Origin: Trichoplax sp. H2
Lineage: Eukaryota; Placozoa; Uniplacotomia; Trichoplacea
Assembly: GCA_003344405.1 (NCBI GenBank)
Contig: NOWV01000225.1
Span: 45,997 to 109,996, forward strand
DNA length: 64,000 bases
Reading direction: 5' to 3'
The notes under the pieces were generated by a model. It saw only the letters and a list, made by a program, of their open reading frames with translations, searched no databases and had not been told where the DNA came from. Shown piece after piece: positions 12,101-23,696 of this stretch (positions are counted from its first letter, which is position 1; the number at the start of each line of letters is the position of its first letter). A program made the position numbers and the translations under genes.

Positions 12101-15100
12101 TTATTATTAATTAACAATTCTTGATATTTAAATTTGATTACCTCCTGATTTAAAATATCTTTTCCAGCATTAGGGTTACTATCGTAAGTACTATGAGGCT
12201 TTTCACCCAATTTTTGACCCTCATCATCAAGTACCACTGTCTTTATATTTTCCTCTATCGATTTAATGGAGTATATGGGTTGGTTCTTTTCCTTCGCTTG
12301 GCCATCTTCTCTTTTTCCTTGATTTTCCCGATCAACAGTCATTTCGTTCGATTTGCTTTTGCTAGCTTGAGTTTCTGTTGACTGTGACAACCTTCTTAAA
12401 GTGATGGTAACACTGACTGCAGGTGCTACTGCATCAGAGTCCCAGGGTGTCAACTGATTTGGCATAAGTAAGTGGAACATTCCATCTACTGCGGTTGATC
12501 CTAACTTTTGCAATAATCCTTGAGTGGGAACTTGAGCAACACCAAGGACTTGTTGACCACAACAAAGATCGATCTGCAATAGATTAATAACGATTTCTTA
12601 AATCTGCCTACTAGTAATTTGTAAATTTTACCTTGAGGATTTAAATAGAGACGAATAAAATATTTTAATTTATTATACCTCAATGGCCGGATTACGACTA
12701 AAGTAATTTATTAAGTACTCGGGATTACTTCGTAGTCGAACCGATGCTCGTTCTGGTTTAAATTCAGGATTCAGTAGATCGTAAAAATACATATTTGTAA
12801 TTTCGTTATCGAAAATATAGTATCGAAAATAGTATCCAGCAACGGAAGGATTCTTTTCTGACAATCGTGCTGATGATGGGATTAGCTAACAAATAGAGAA
12901 CACTGTATGGTTAAAAATGATAGTCATAATATATGTATATTTACCAGTGTAAGTCTTGGATTGTATTACTTATCATAATGCAGCAATAACCTGTATTAAA
13001 TTTTTTCCATATAGTATAGATAAGGATAGCAAAAAATGATCTGCTGCCCTCTTATTAGGCCCAATTTGGAAAAAGAATCCTTCGCTATCTTCTACTAAGA
13101 CCGGATTGATCTTTGTATGAAATTCGTCTTCGGATGCACTTGACAACTCGCTACCTGATTTATGTGCTAGTAAAATATAGTACAATAACGCTCTTGATGC
13201 CAGTCTATTACACGGTTTATAATTCACAAATAAAGATGTGTACTGTACACTACGTAATATTGCATGTAGGCAATCGACTAACGATTATAGCATGCTTACG
13301 TTTTTGATTTTTATGCAAGTATTTAGGCAAAGGTTGAGCAGTAAAATTATTTTCGTTATCTTCATTAGCTTCACTTTCTAAGGTCATCATTACTTGCAAT
13401 TCCGGTTTTCTCTTTTTATAATTACCGGACGTACTGAGTAAAGGATACCAAATTGCCTTCTAAATCGTATCAGGATTGATTTGATTTTAAGGATAAATAC
13501 TATGCAAATTAAGAATTAAAAGTCATCAAAAGGTTATTTATTTGTTATCTCACTTGTGGCTTTTTCTGCGCCATTCTTAAATCTAACATGATATAGCCAG
13601 CAACTTCTCGTGTACCAATACTTAAGTCTTCAACAATGCACTAACAATTGCATGATATTAGCGTCAAGAAGAATTCACAATCAATCAGATACAAAGCTAT
13701 ATTGTATAATATATGATAACTATTAAGTAATAAACTAGTGTTTGCCTTTATATAATTGGGAATGCATGATATCACTACACTTGTACCTGTAGTTTAATTG
13801 GTGTCCTTTGCATACGGTGTTGGTGTAATGCCTTCTTGTCCATTTCCCATGCTAGTTCAGTCCCAAAGAATGGCGAGCTAGTATGCCCGACAGGATCCGT
13901 ACTCATAGATTCACCATCAAACTTAGTTTCTACCGTGAGCTGATGATTTTGCAATCTTGGAAAGTATCGACCTTTCAAATTACAACCATTTTACTTATTT
14001 ATGATCTCAAGTAAGTGTTCGTGTGAAATATAAAAACTTTTAAAGATGACATTATGCATCATGCGATAGCTAATGACAATATTAATCGCAAGTGCACACG
14101 ATCTACAGGTTTGATCGCATTCATCTAAGCAGTTAGTGTAACAATCGATGAGAGGAAATAAACGTTATCCCATCACATATATTACGTACGTATTATTATA
14201 GCGTAGGCTGTAACAATAAATCTAGGTTAATTCATTAAAAATCAAGGAACTGACTAAAATTATATTGTAATTATAAGGTGGCGAAATCCCTTTGACGGTT
14301 GTAAAATGAATCCGTAAACTGAAACGATATTGCTTAAATGCACAGTACTAGTATTCATCGAATACCTTAATCGTTCTATTACTCGTATAAATGGTAAATG
14401 TAATAGCACTCAAACATATCATCAAGAACCTAAATTATAGCATTGTGAGATCTCAAGAATTGTTCATTCCATCATTTATCAACAGTTGATTGTCTCGCTA
14501 CTTGTATCCATCATTACCTCCAATTTTCACTTTAATCGACAGTTGTTGTATAGTAAGTAGCCTACATGGAATGCAATCTATCAGAGACTGGGTGGCATTT
14601 GTACAGTACAGTATGATAGTAGTTGATCTTGTTATTACCAGTATCTCCAATTTGAATTTGAATTTGAATTGATCGTTTATGCACGTAGTCTACATGAAAA
14701 TGCAATCTATCAGGATTACATGTCTATACGATGACTTTGCATTTGGTATCCGAGACTGGAAGCAACATTTGTAACCGTTAATTAAACTTGTTATTATTAT
14801 CAGTATCTCCAATTTGAATTTAAATTTGAATCGTTGGTTTATACACGTAGCCTACAAAGGTTGCAAATGTAAGAAGACTTTGCATCGGGTATCCGAGACT
14901 GTGCACCATTTGTAGTAGTTCAACTTGTTATTCAAATTATCCGTACCGCCAATTTAAAAATTGAATTTAAATCGATCGTTTATACAGGTAGCCTAGATGG
15001 GAATACAATCAATCAGCATTGCATGTACGATGACTTAGCATTTGGTATCTGAGATTGGGCGACATTTGTAGTGTGATAATTGCTATTATTATAAAAGGAG

Positions 15101-15643
15101 AGCATTTGAGTGATAACGTTGAAATTTTACAAAGTGATAGGGAATCCATTGGAATTGTTTAGATAAGCGATGGATTTGTTGCTCGACACAAGTAAAGCAA
15201 TATCACTCGATGGCAGTACCGTATTACACGGACAAGAAAAAATAATCGTTACTAATGCATAAGCCCTCAAAATTAAGGTAGTATAATACTAATATTGCAC
15301 AATATTGGCCTTTTCAATTGAGTCCATCAATATTTCAAGAGGCTACTTGCACTATGTGTCTATTTCTATTGGCCAAATGATATATTTAGTCGTGAATCAT
15401 CATAGTGGAGGTAGGGACTTGTATGATGGTCCATCGGACGAGCGAGTTCCGATTGACAGCAAGCTTGTGAATTCCAATCGGCGGCTACGGACAATGTTGG
15501 AAAAGTGGGATTCTGTATCTTGTGTTACACTAACAAATCATTCATCATCTATTTCATTCACCATCCATCAAGGATGATGAAAGTTATATAGGCTTACCTT
15601 CCAATATTGTGACGACAACTAAAAACTTCTGGGTGCCCGCCAT
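9144..15643 (-). CDS. CEP120: centrosomal protein CEP120 (C2 domains plus C-terminal coiled coil)
   Basis: Nineteen phase-consistent exons, from the start: 15598-15643, 13787-13971, 13554-13640, 13300-13459, 12991-13166, 12679-12885, 12142-12573, 11838-12052, 11610-11759, 11398-11512, 11213-11280, 10988-11072, 10742-10909, 10581-10670, 10296-10501, 10171-10219, 9940-10062, 9594-9838 and 9144-9384. They encode 1,015 residues, close to the roughly 990 of vertebrate CEP120. The N-terminal C2 domain shows TILEGRYFP, TKFDGES and [21 protein letters not shown] second C2-type region has [14 protein letters not shown], and a third (about residues 480-590) has [14 protein letters not shown] and VEVWHRDK. 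From about residue 660 it is coiled coil, ending in [18 protein letters not shown]120 acts at daughter centrioles in centriole elongation and ciliogenesis. The first exon encodes [16 protein letters not shown] and fits the family N-terminus well, so the start is well supported. Intron 1 (13972-15597) is by far the longest. Confidence 0.95.
14557..15090. repeat. diverged tandem repeat in CEP120 intron 1
   Basis: Four degenerate units start with GTAGCCTACA-like sequence at about 14557, 14685, 14847 and 14988 (spacing 128, 162 and 141 bp). Shared words include GGTATCCGAGACTGG, CATTTGTA, CTTGTTATT, TATCTCCAATTTGAATTT and CGTTTATACAC. Units are clearly related but well diverged, implying an old array. 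Confidence 0.75.
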
Positions 15644-17695
15644 GATTGCAATGGACTTGCCAACTAGCAGGTCAATGCTGTGAAAGACTGACACGACTTG
15701 GCGCTTCAGTTGCCTGACTCTTTATTACCGTACAGTACTGTACGCTACAGTGGAAGGGCATGGGCTACTACTGTAGACCGTACCGATACCTTTAGTCTGT
15801 ATAGCATCCTAAACATAGCGTACAGTACATGCACACAGTCTAGAAACTACAGAACTCGGCTGAAGGGAAACGGCAGTGAGTGTCAGTCACCGTACCGTAC
15901 TGGTATCCGTCACCTACCAGACTGCGCTTGCAGGCCATAGTCAGAGGGTCTTCCATATTAAACCATCAATGTCTTAATTTCATGGTGTTATTTGCAGTCA
16001 AGGGGAAAAATCAGATGTTGAACGATGGAAATAACATAGTCTCTCTCTCTCTCTGTAGGGTCTTATGCAGTATTATAGCATTTGTAAGTAGTATCTAAAA
16101 CATTTCTCGATTTTTCTGTACTCCCTTGGTCATGACACTATGCCAACGACTATTAGTCGGTCGATGGATTTGACATGGTTAGGCGATTGCACTTTGATAC
16201 GTGATTAGCCTATCAATTTATTTCAATTAGTCTTAAAATGTACGAATTAGTTTGCTAATCGCTGATGAATTGCTATCGTTGTGGGATTGAGTCCTAATCT
16301 CAATGAAGACAGGATGCTTAGCTATACAGTAAAATGGCAACCTACCGTAAACACGACTAGACTAAAAAATTGGCGGTAAAATTAGAAATAGAGCGCTGGC
16401 ATTTTGCTGCAATTGGTACGCGTGCGCATCGCTACCACAACACTGACTCAGCTCACATCACAAGTTATCAAGGTCTCTGCAACCCTAAACGATGAGGCTT
16501 GACTGTTTGCTGCTCTCTCTATTTTAGTAGTTCCTTTGATCCAATACGTTTGGTCTCATGATGATGGATCATGTAGTTTTATACCGAGTGATTAGTGTAT
16601 TTATACGCATCGATATAAACATACAAAATTTGAAATTTGTAGACGATTTATTAGACGCACCAGCCTAAAATAAACATAGTACCAAATTTTAAATTCACCA
16701 GCAATATCGATCTTGCCTGGGTGCTGCATCGAATAAATCTTGACCTAAATTAGATGGTTTCAGTATGAATCAATTCCGCCTTTAAGTTCTTAAAAGCCCT
16801 TCTTTCGTAGCTCTTGGTTTTAATCAAGATGTATCCATCGTCGATCAGTTTCACTGAGAAAGATGCATCCTACATATGCAAATCTAGACATGCACACACT
16901 GTAATTGTGCACAAAAGTAAGCACAATACAGTACAGCAGAATATTAATTTAGACACTCTCGCTGCGGCATCAACTACTTTTAAATATGCTGAGACGATTG
17001 AATTACGCTTGAAATGAATAGACCAAAATCTTTCATTTCCTAGTAGTTCGATTGGCCTCCATTAATCTTGACTTAAATCTGGAAAAGTGCATTCTCATAA
17101 CTATTCAAATGTATTTGCAACATGTTCAAACAAACTGCATCTCAATTACAGAGCGAACTGTTACGAGAAGATAGATGAGCTATAAATCATCAAATGGATA
17201 AAATATCTTTACATCAAGAATATAAACACAGTTTAAGGATTTCCTTGAGTATCAATATAAAAGTAAAAGTCCATAATAAAAGAAAAATTACTGGTTAGGC
17301 TCTCAAATCCTCCATCTCGATAGCCTAGAATCACAATTAAGTTCAAAGTAGTCCTGACACCATGGACATTAATTAAGGTATCGATATGCATGTATCCTAC
17401 GTTTAATCAGGACACGTCAACAACATTAAAAGTTGAAAAGGTCTATAAACTATAGATAAATTGTTTGTACATTTTATATGTAGTTTATAATATGTATATT
17501 GTCGGAATAATCCAGTTCATTTTTGTTGCATGAATCGAAAAAGAACTAGTAGGATAGTGAAATTGATCTCAATAATTTACTGTATTCACTTTAGATAATA
17601 ATGTTATATGTATACTGCACTGGTATATACAAAATGAATGTCTTGTATTAAATCAATTCTACATACAATAATAAAAATAAAAAATATACTGTATG
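15644..17695. other. intergenic DNA between CEP120 5' end and LINS1 3' end
   Basis: No supported gene. It contains the CEP120 upstream region with small TACWG motifs at about 15727-15750 and 15889-15903, and a short CT microsatellite at about 16041-16055. Frames of 60 to 90 codons at 15698-16098 and 16814-17017 have no recognisable protein features. Confidence 0.55.
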
Positions 17696-20600
17696 TTAAT
17701 AGCCGGCTTCGTATAATTCTTCAACTTGAGAAAGTAGTTTTAGCAATGCATCCGGACAGTACGGAAACAGATCCTTTTCTTTTAATCTTTCAATGGCTAA
17801 ATTTAAGCGGATTAAAACCGCCATAGTTTTATCCAAAGTGTACTCGCAGTCTCTCGTACTACTAAAAGATTCAGATGAAGATATTGATGATATACTTTGG
17901 CTGTAAAGTTCTTCCAACGATGATATTGAAGATACGTCATCACCATTCTCAGTATCTTTTGAATAATTTTCAAATGATGATAGCAAACTTATGTCGTAAT
18001 GATGCTTCACGTCATGAATTTCGTTCACTGACATTGCCTGGCTAAGATCTGTCTCATTATAATGATCCCCTCTTATCTATTGTTGTAGGTAAAGTATACA
18101 GCAGTTCGTTCACATTAATAGGATAATTATTTAATAGATCAACTTATAATTAGGAATGAAGGAGTACAGCTAAACTATCACTGTTTTATGAACTATCATA
18201 CCGACCGTAAAGACATGTTCACTTACTTCAATATTAGAATGCTCGCTAACATTGATTGCCTCAATATCTGCGAGATGCTCGTTAGCAATTAGTGACGTGT
18301 CGGAAAGGCTATCATGAGCTTTACGAAAATTATCCCAGTCTTGAATTATGAATTTTAAATATTTTACGAAGCATTCTAGAAAATTAGTTTCATTGGATAT
18401 CAACATATCCAAAAGCACTGTATGATCGTAATAAAAATATTTAATTAATAATATAAAGACCAAATCAGGTTGAAGTTGTGACATAAAGGTTTCTAAAGGA
18501 GCCAATGCTATAGCCAACCTACAAGAATAGAAGCATAATGAAAATTAATAAAGCGGTATTTGTTATTCCGAACTAGCCGATAGTTCTACAGTGAAGTTGA
18601 GTAGTTACCTACAACTACAAGAATTTGAGAAAATTTTCACGGCAGAATAAACATCCAGAAGCCATAAAATAATTTGAACTAAAGAATCGTCTTCATCAAT
18701 AAAAGTATTGACCAAAGTTTTCGCTAGACCAGTTGTATCGTTGCAATTATCCTGACTAGTAGACATAGCATTACCAGTTGCGACAATATCATGAAAAACA
18801 TGTAGATAGTATATGATGCTTTCTATGGACCGAAAAACTAAGTCTTCATCAGTTTGGCCTATAACAATATGATACCGTTTAAAAGCAGTTTTTATGAGCC
18901 AATATACCATGAATACACGGAATATAAACTTAAAGTAGTAACGAATTGTACCTGTAGATTTGTTTACTTCACAGCTTAAAACGATCCGTAGACTTGCAAA
19001 AAGGCATAACATCAACTTCCGAAGCAGACTACTGCTACAAGCGTAATCATTCATAACTGACTTGCCAATTTTAGAACCTGCTTCATTACGTGCCGAGTGA
19101 TAAAAGCCAGAAAACAACGAAATATTTTGCATAGCGATAATATACTTTGATGATAAATTTTCACGATTATCGACGATATCTTTTAAGCAATTTACCGTCA
19201 ACTCTAGTAATACCAAATTGATGGTTTTCAATCTATTGGGTAAATTCAAATTATAAAAGGAAAAAATTTCGATAAATATATCTAGAGTCCTTCTCAGAAT
19301 TAAATGATGAATAAAGTCTTTTTTTAGTATTTCCGGAATTTGAGAAAGTCTTATGTTTTCTAGAATTATGTCCATTTGCTGCGTTGAGGAATCATGCTTT
19401 CTAGATACTCGTCTTACGCATTCCATTACTAAATTAAGAAATGATACTGTATGCAATTCAATGTCTTGCTTGGCATTGCTGCTGCTGTGGAAAGATGTAT
19501 CAGATAGCAGTAGGTTCATATCAACCAGCTTCAACATCAATTGCCAATTATCCATCACAAATGCAGTAGTACAGCCAGCAATAACTATGAATAACACAGT
19601 ACAAAGCAGTATATGTAAGCGGACCATGCAACAATTTTACGATATCGAGGTCTACAATATAGAGCAAATGCTATACATTACATTGGATGTAGTTGTTGTC
19701 CGTAATAGCTTGAATGTTTCCTTCCTTACTACAGACCTCTCGGCAATTGTGGAGAACTTGTTTTAGGAAATCTAATGTTTGTGTGATCCTGGTAGTAGAT
19801 GGAATTTGCAGGGTGACATCGAAGATCATTTGCAGGATTTGCTGAATAGCAGCCGTCGGGAACTGACATAATCCGGAGTATATTTTGTGTTTAAACAGAA
19901 TTATAAAGGTTATAGCGTTATAATCAGAGAATATTTGCATACGTATTTACAATCCGCTTCGTTAAGTAGCTATCATTTCAGATGGTAAACACTATAATTC
20001 TGATGAATAGTTGCATTTCTGTTCAAATCATTATACCTTACTGTACTATCATATACAGTATTTGATATTTACGACCACAACTAACATATCACTACAGACA
20101 TCGTCGTAGACAGCTACTACAAGTGTATTCTTACTTTCTAATAAAAGTGTAAATTTAATGGTTCCATTATTAACTGTAATTCTCTTCTGATAATAGATTG
20201 TCCATTACCTTATAGCAAAAGATGGCATTAAGTATTGTTCGTGATGTGCTATATAACAGCAACTTGTTATCCGATTTGGAGTAATAATATTCCATCTAGA
20301 TAAAGAGTACAAATAGACCATTCCGTTACATAATAGTAAATTATGACGACAATTGCATTGAAGCAAAGAAAATGATCTAAAAAGGAATTCATCTCTATAA
20401 TACTATTTAAGGAATTACTGGTATGATTCAACTTACTAATTTAGGGATTAGTCCCTCGCTAATAACCTTATTGCATATACAAGTTAGATGATCCTCGGGG
20501 TGGGCAGCATGTTGAAATAGCTCGGTGATAGTTGATAATTTCGCAGATATATTAATCAATCTTTCTGAATCATCCTAAGATATAAAATCATGCTTTACTA

Positions 20601-20957
20601 TCGATTGAAGATGAAAAAGATGTGTGATACAGTATGCGTATACTGTACTGTACTCTTAAATTAAAGTAACATCATTTGAAACAATTTCAATCAAATTTTT
20701 ATTTTTTTGTAGCCCTGTACCGCTGTTCCAATAATACTGTAGCGTATATGTATTCTATTCTCTACCTGGATTGGTATAGGTAAGAGGAGTTTTGTAGTTT
20801 CCACTAAATTGAGATCCTGGGGTTTGTTGATAATTGCATAAGAAATATTGGAAAGAGTCTTAAGATAAGTTTGATCGTTGTCGTACATTGCCATGAACTT
20901 GTTTACCAAAATCGATATGTTAAGCAGTACGAATTTCTTATCATCATAGGGTGAGGT
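17696..20957 (-). CDS. LINS1: protein Lines homolog 1 (LINS1)
   Basis: Eight exons fit in phase: 20766-20957, 20437-20574, 20209-20295, 20073-20186, 19682-19862, 18609-19584, 18227-18518 and 17696-18076, giving about 786 residues. Two family hallmarks are clear. One is the LINES_N end with VLLDMLISNETNFLECFVKY followed by DWDNF. The other is the short LINES_C domain at the very C-terminus with LFPYCPDALLKLLSQVEELY. The 18609-19584 exon is a helical, HEAT-like stretch expected for this family. Drosophila Lines modulates Wnt/Hedgehog outputs, and human LINS1 loss causes intellectual disability. The biochemical activity is unknown. The N-terminal exon(s) above 20957 are unresolved. The exon at 20073-20186 is the least certain, because including it needs a 22-nt intron, although its KRITVNNGTIKF matches the family at the right place. 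Confidence 0.85.
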
Positions 20958-22090
20958 CTATGATTCTTATATACAGGATTGTAGCCCTAAATATGGATTA
21001 TATAGAGATCTTGAAGCTCATAGAAGCATTTACCTAATAATTCTGCCGCTAATACACTTGCATGCCCAATCATTAATAATTATGCACAAGGGATTGCCGG
21101 AAGGAGGTTTTACAAGTGCTCCTAAACCTTATGCTATAGTGTATAAATATAAGCGATCAACTCATGGTACAGTATGAAAACTGGTGTCTGATTTGATTTT
21201 TACTATGCCACTATCATGATATCATACACAGCGCATAAATATTCCCTTTCAACACTACTCGATCCCTATTTTAAGCTACTGTATGGAACAGTATATTAAA
21301 ATTATCGTCGATCCAATCCATCGCTTGTATTTACAGTTAATCCATTGAATATTATTCCTCGCCACTCTGCAGAAAGCTGGCAAGTGCTGCAAACATAATA
21401 TTGCAAAAGGTGGCTTGTTAATATTACTGGATATAGATTGGATGCAGTACGGTGTACGGTAAAGAACAGAGAAATAGCAGGATGACAGGCAAGTTCGATG
21501 ATTTTTCTTGCAACAGATTCGATTATATTAATACTTAAATTAGATCCTTGTATTAGCTGAAGATCGATAAGACTAAAGGCTCTATACTGTTGCATGGCGG
21601 TATAAGCTGATCAATACTGCAAGCTTAACTTAAATTTTGCAAAAGTGACTTGTAAATATTACCTGATATACTGGTAGATTTGATGCGATACAGTACACGA
21701 TAGAGGTGCAGACAAATAGCGGCATAATATGGTCCATTGGATGGCTTTAACCCTGGCATACGAATGCGTTCCTCGACATCCAATAACGTAACAGATAATT
21801 AGATATTGGCTAAAAGATGATGAGACGAAGGGATTTATACAAACACTACTACTGTAGTTACTGCTTGGTTATGAAAGCCTTTATGGTGGTTAAAACTACA
21901 ACATTATTGCTGCATCAGTTATTACGTTATCAATTTGCACGCAATCCGCCATGTACTCTAAACCATGGTGTAGGTATAGAGCTATCAGCTAACATCGAAG
22001 AGTTGCTGCAAAGCCATGAAAGTTCATATTATGTGCAAAGTGCAATGTAATGCATAACTTGACTTATTATATTGTTAATTACCATGCAGT
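20958..22090. other. divergent intergenic region LINS1 / NUDT15-like
   Basis: Should contain the LINS1 5' exon(s) and the promoters of both flanking genes. A minus-strand peptide MIGHASVLAAELL ending at a GTAAAT donor (21036-21080 area) looks like a protein start, but its phase does not fit the first recognised LINS1 exon. A related pair of roughly 90-bp segments lies at about 21378-21480 and 21635-21730. Confidence 0.4.
21378..21730. repeat. pair of diverged direct repeats
   Basis: Segments beginning GCAAAAGGTGGCTTGTTAAT near 21402 and GCAAAAGTGACTTGTAAAT near 21636 share the following AATATTAC-CTGGATATA, GATGC-GTAC and AATAGC-GG blocks over about 90 bp. Divergence is substantial. Confidence 0.5.
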
Positions 22091-23047
22091 ATGAGCTATG
22101 GTATAGCTACTGAGCTGTTCAATTGATACAATCCTACTATCTGTAGAGGGCTGTTCTTGCTGACCCAAATTATAGTTGGTGCCTGAAGTTTCTACCCTCT
22201 ATCACAAATACTTACCTTGTACTCGCATATTTTATTGTTATACACAGACCAAGAAAGGAAACCAAAAGTTGGAGTAGGCGTTGTGGTCACAAATCCTAAA
22301 TATCCAAATTGTGTGTTGGTTGGTAAAAGAAAAGGTAGCTACGGCGATGGGCATTATGCCTTACCAGGAGGACATTTGGAATTCGGGTAAATTATATTAG
22401 CAGTGCAGTACACCACAAGAATTTTTTCCATACAAACACAGTGATGAACGATGTCTGACTATTGCTTTAAGCAAACTTGTAATATAAGTAAAATTCGATT
22501 TTGTCTGCAGGGAATCTTTTATTGCTTGTGCAAAGAGGGAGTTGCTGGAAGAAACTGATTTACAGTTACAAAATTGTACCATCGAAACTACCGTGAATGT
22601 GGTCGACCTAGAAAATAACAGTCATTTTGTTGTAATCCTAGTCAAAGGATGTGTTGATGAAGATAGCCAAGTCAAATTAATGGAACCACACCGTTGTGAA
22701 GGTAATTGAGTTCATTAATATCATCTGCAACTGCTAATGCTGTAATTCGTATCTTTCGGGTAGAAATAAGGGACTAAGAAGAGTATTAGCAGGCTCTAAT
22801 TTTGATTTTCTCTGATAAGATTATCAGATATTCCAATTTATCTATTCCTATCGACACTGTAGTCATCCTATGTACTGTATTTTCATTACTGATTAATACG
22901 TATAAAGTATTTCCTAATTGCTCCCATTTTTTTATAGGATGGCAATGGAACAGTTGGGATAACTTTCCTCAACCTTCCTTTATACCTATTAAAATTGCGA
23001 AGGAACATGGCTATCATCCTTTTAAAAATACCAAAGGCTTAGAATAA
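22091..23047 (+). CDS. Nudix hydrolase, NUDT15/MTH2-like
   Basis: Exons 22248-22386, 22511-22701 and 22938-23047 join in phase and end in TAA. A plausible 10-nt first exon (22091-22100, encoding MSY plus one base, followed by GTATAG) supplies the start, giving about 149 residues against 164 in human NUDT15. The protein has the family KVGVGVVVT strand, [22 protein letters not shown] and a Nudix box [20 protein letters not shown], whose Glu residues bind Mg2+. The usual Gly near the end of the box is Asp, as is tolerated in this subfamily. NUDT15-type enzymes hydrolyse nucleoside triphosphates, including oxidised and thio-dGTP, to monophosphates in the cytosol. The C-terminal W-x-W-x3-W segment and GYHPFKN also fit NUDT15. 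The start exon is tentative and the rest is firm. Confidence 0.88.
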
Positions 23048-23696
23048 CGGAATTGGATTATTACAGTACTACACTTACTGTCTGTCTGCATTATAGTCTG
23101 TACAAGACCACTCTTGTCAATAACTTTATAGATCTGTGTTGTTTGAACACTTTGTATTCATGGTAGAAATACTAAAGATCGATCTTAAATTATGTGTACT
23201 TATCTGCACTATGTGAATTTTCGAAACTTTTTAATAAAGATCTATATTTAGACGATTCCGACACGGATAGTGAACTTAAGCTTACTAATCGTCTTGAAGA
23301 ACCGTAAATTGTACTACTTATAGTGAATACTGTGCATAAATAAGAAGAACTATTACAGTCTATCAGGCATACTAGAGTTTTTACCAATATTCATTTATTG
23401 ATGTTTATAAAATTGAAGCATTTGATATTACAGTAAACGAAGTCGTTAAATCATCATTTCATAGTATTCATACAATTCCTACGTTTATAGCATGCGAGTA
23501 GATCAAATAGTACTATTATGGCCTATTTCAGTCTAGTGCAACTTTAAATTAGTATCCTATAAGAGCAAACATGCCAGCATCTTTCTGTCTTTCTTTGCAG
23601 ATCATAGCTAGTCTTCAGATTAATTATAGACACAGAATATAATCATTTAATACCGTACATTGGTGAAAGTTAAATCAGATACATAGTTAGGCATTA

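Noticed and set aside
13976-13978. Exon 2 of CEP120 as the first exon, starting at a TTG
   Set aside because: A true ATG exon at 15598-15643 encodes the missing family N-terminus with matching phase.
19353-19766. 137-codon plus-strand frame
   Set aside because: It is antisense to LINS1 exons that have clear family motifs and splice phases.
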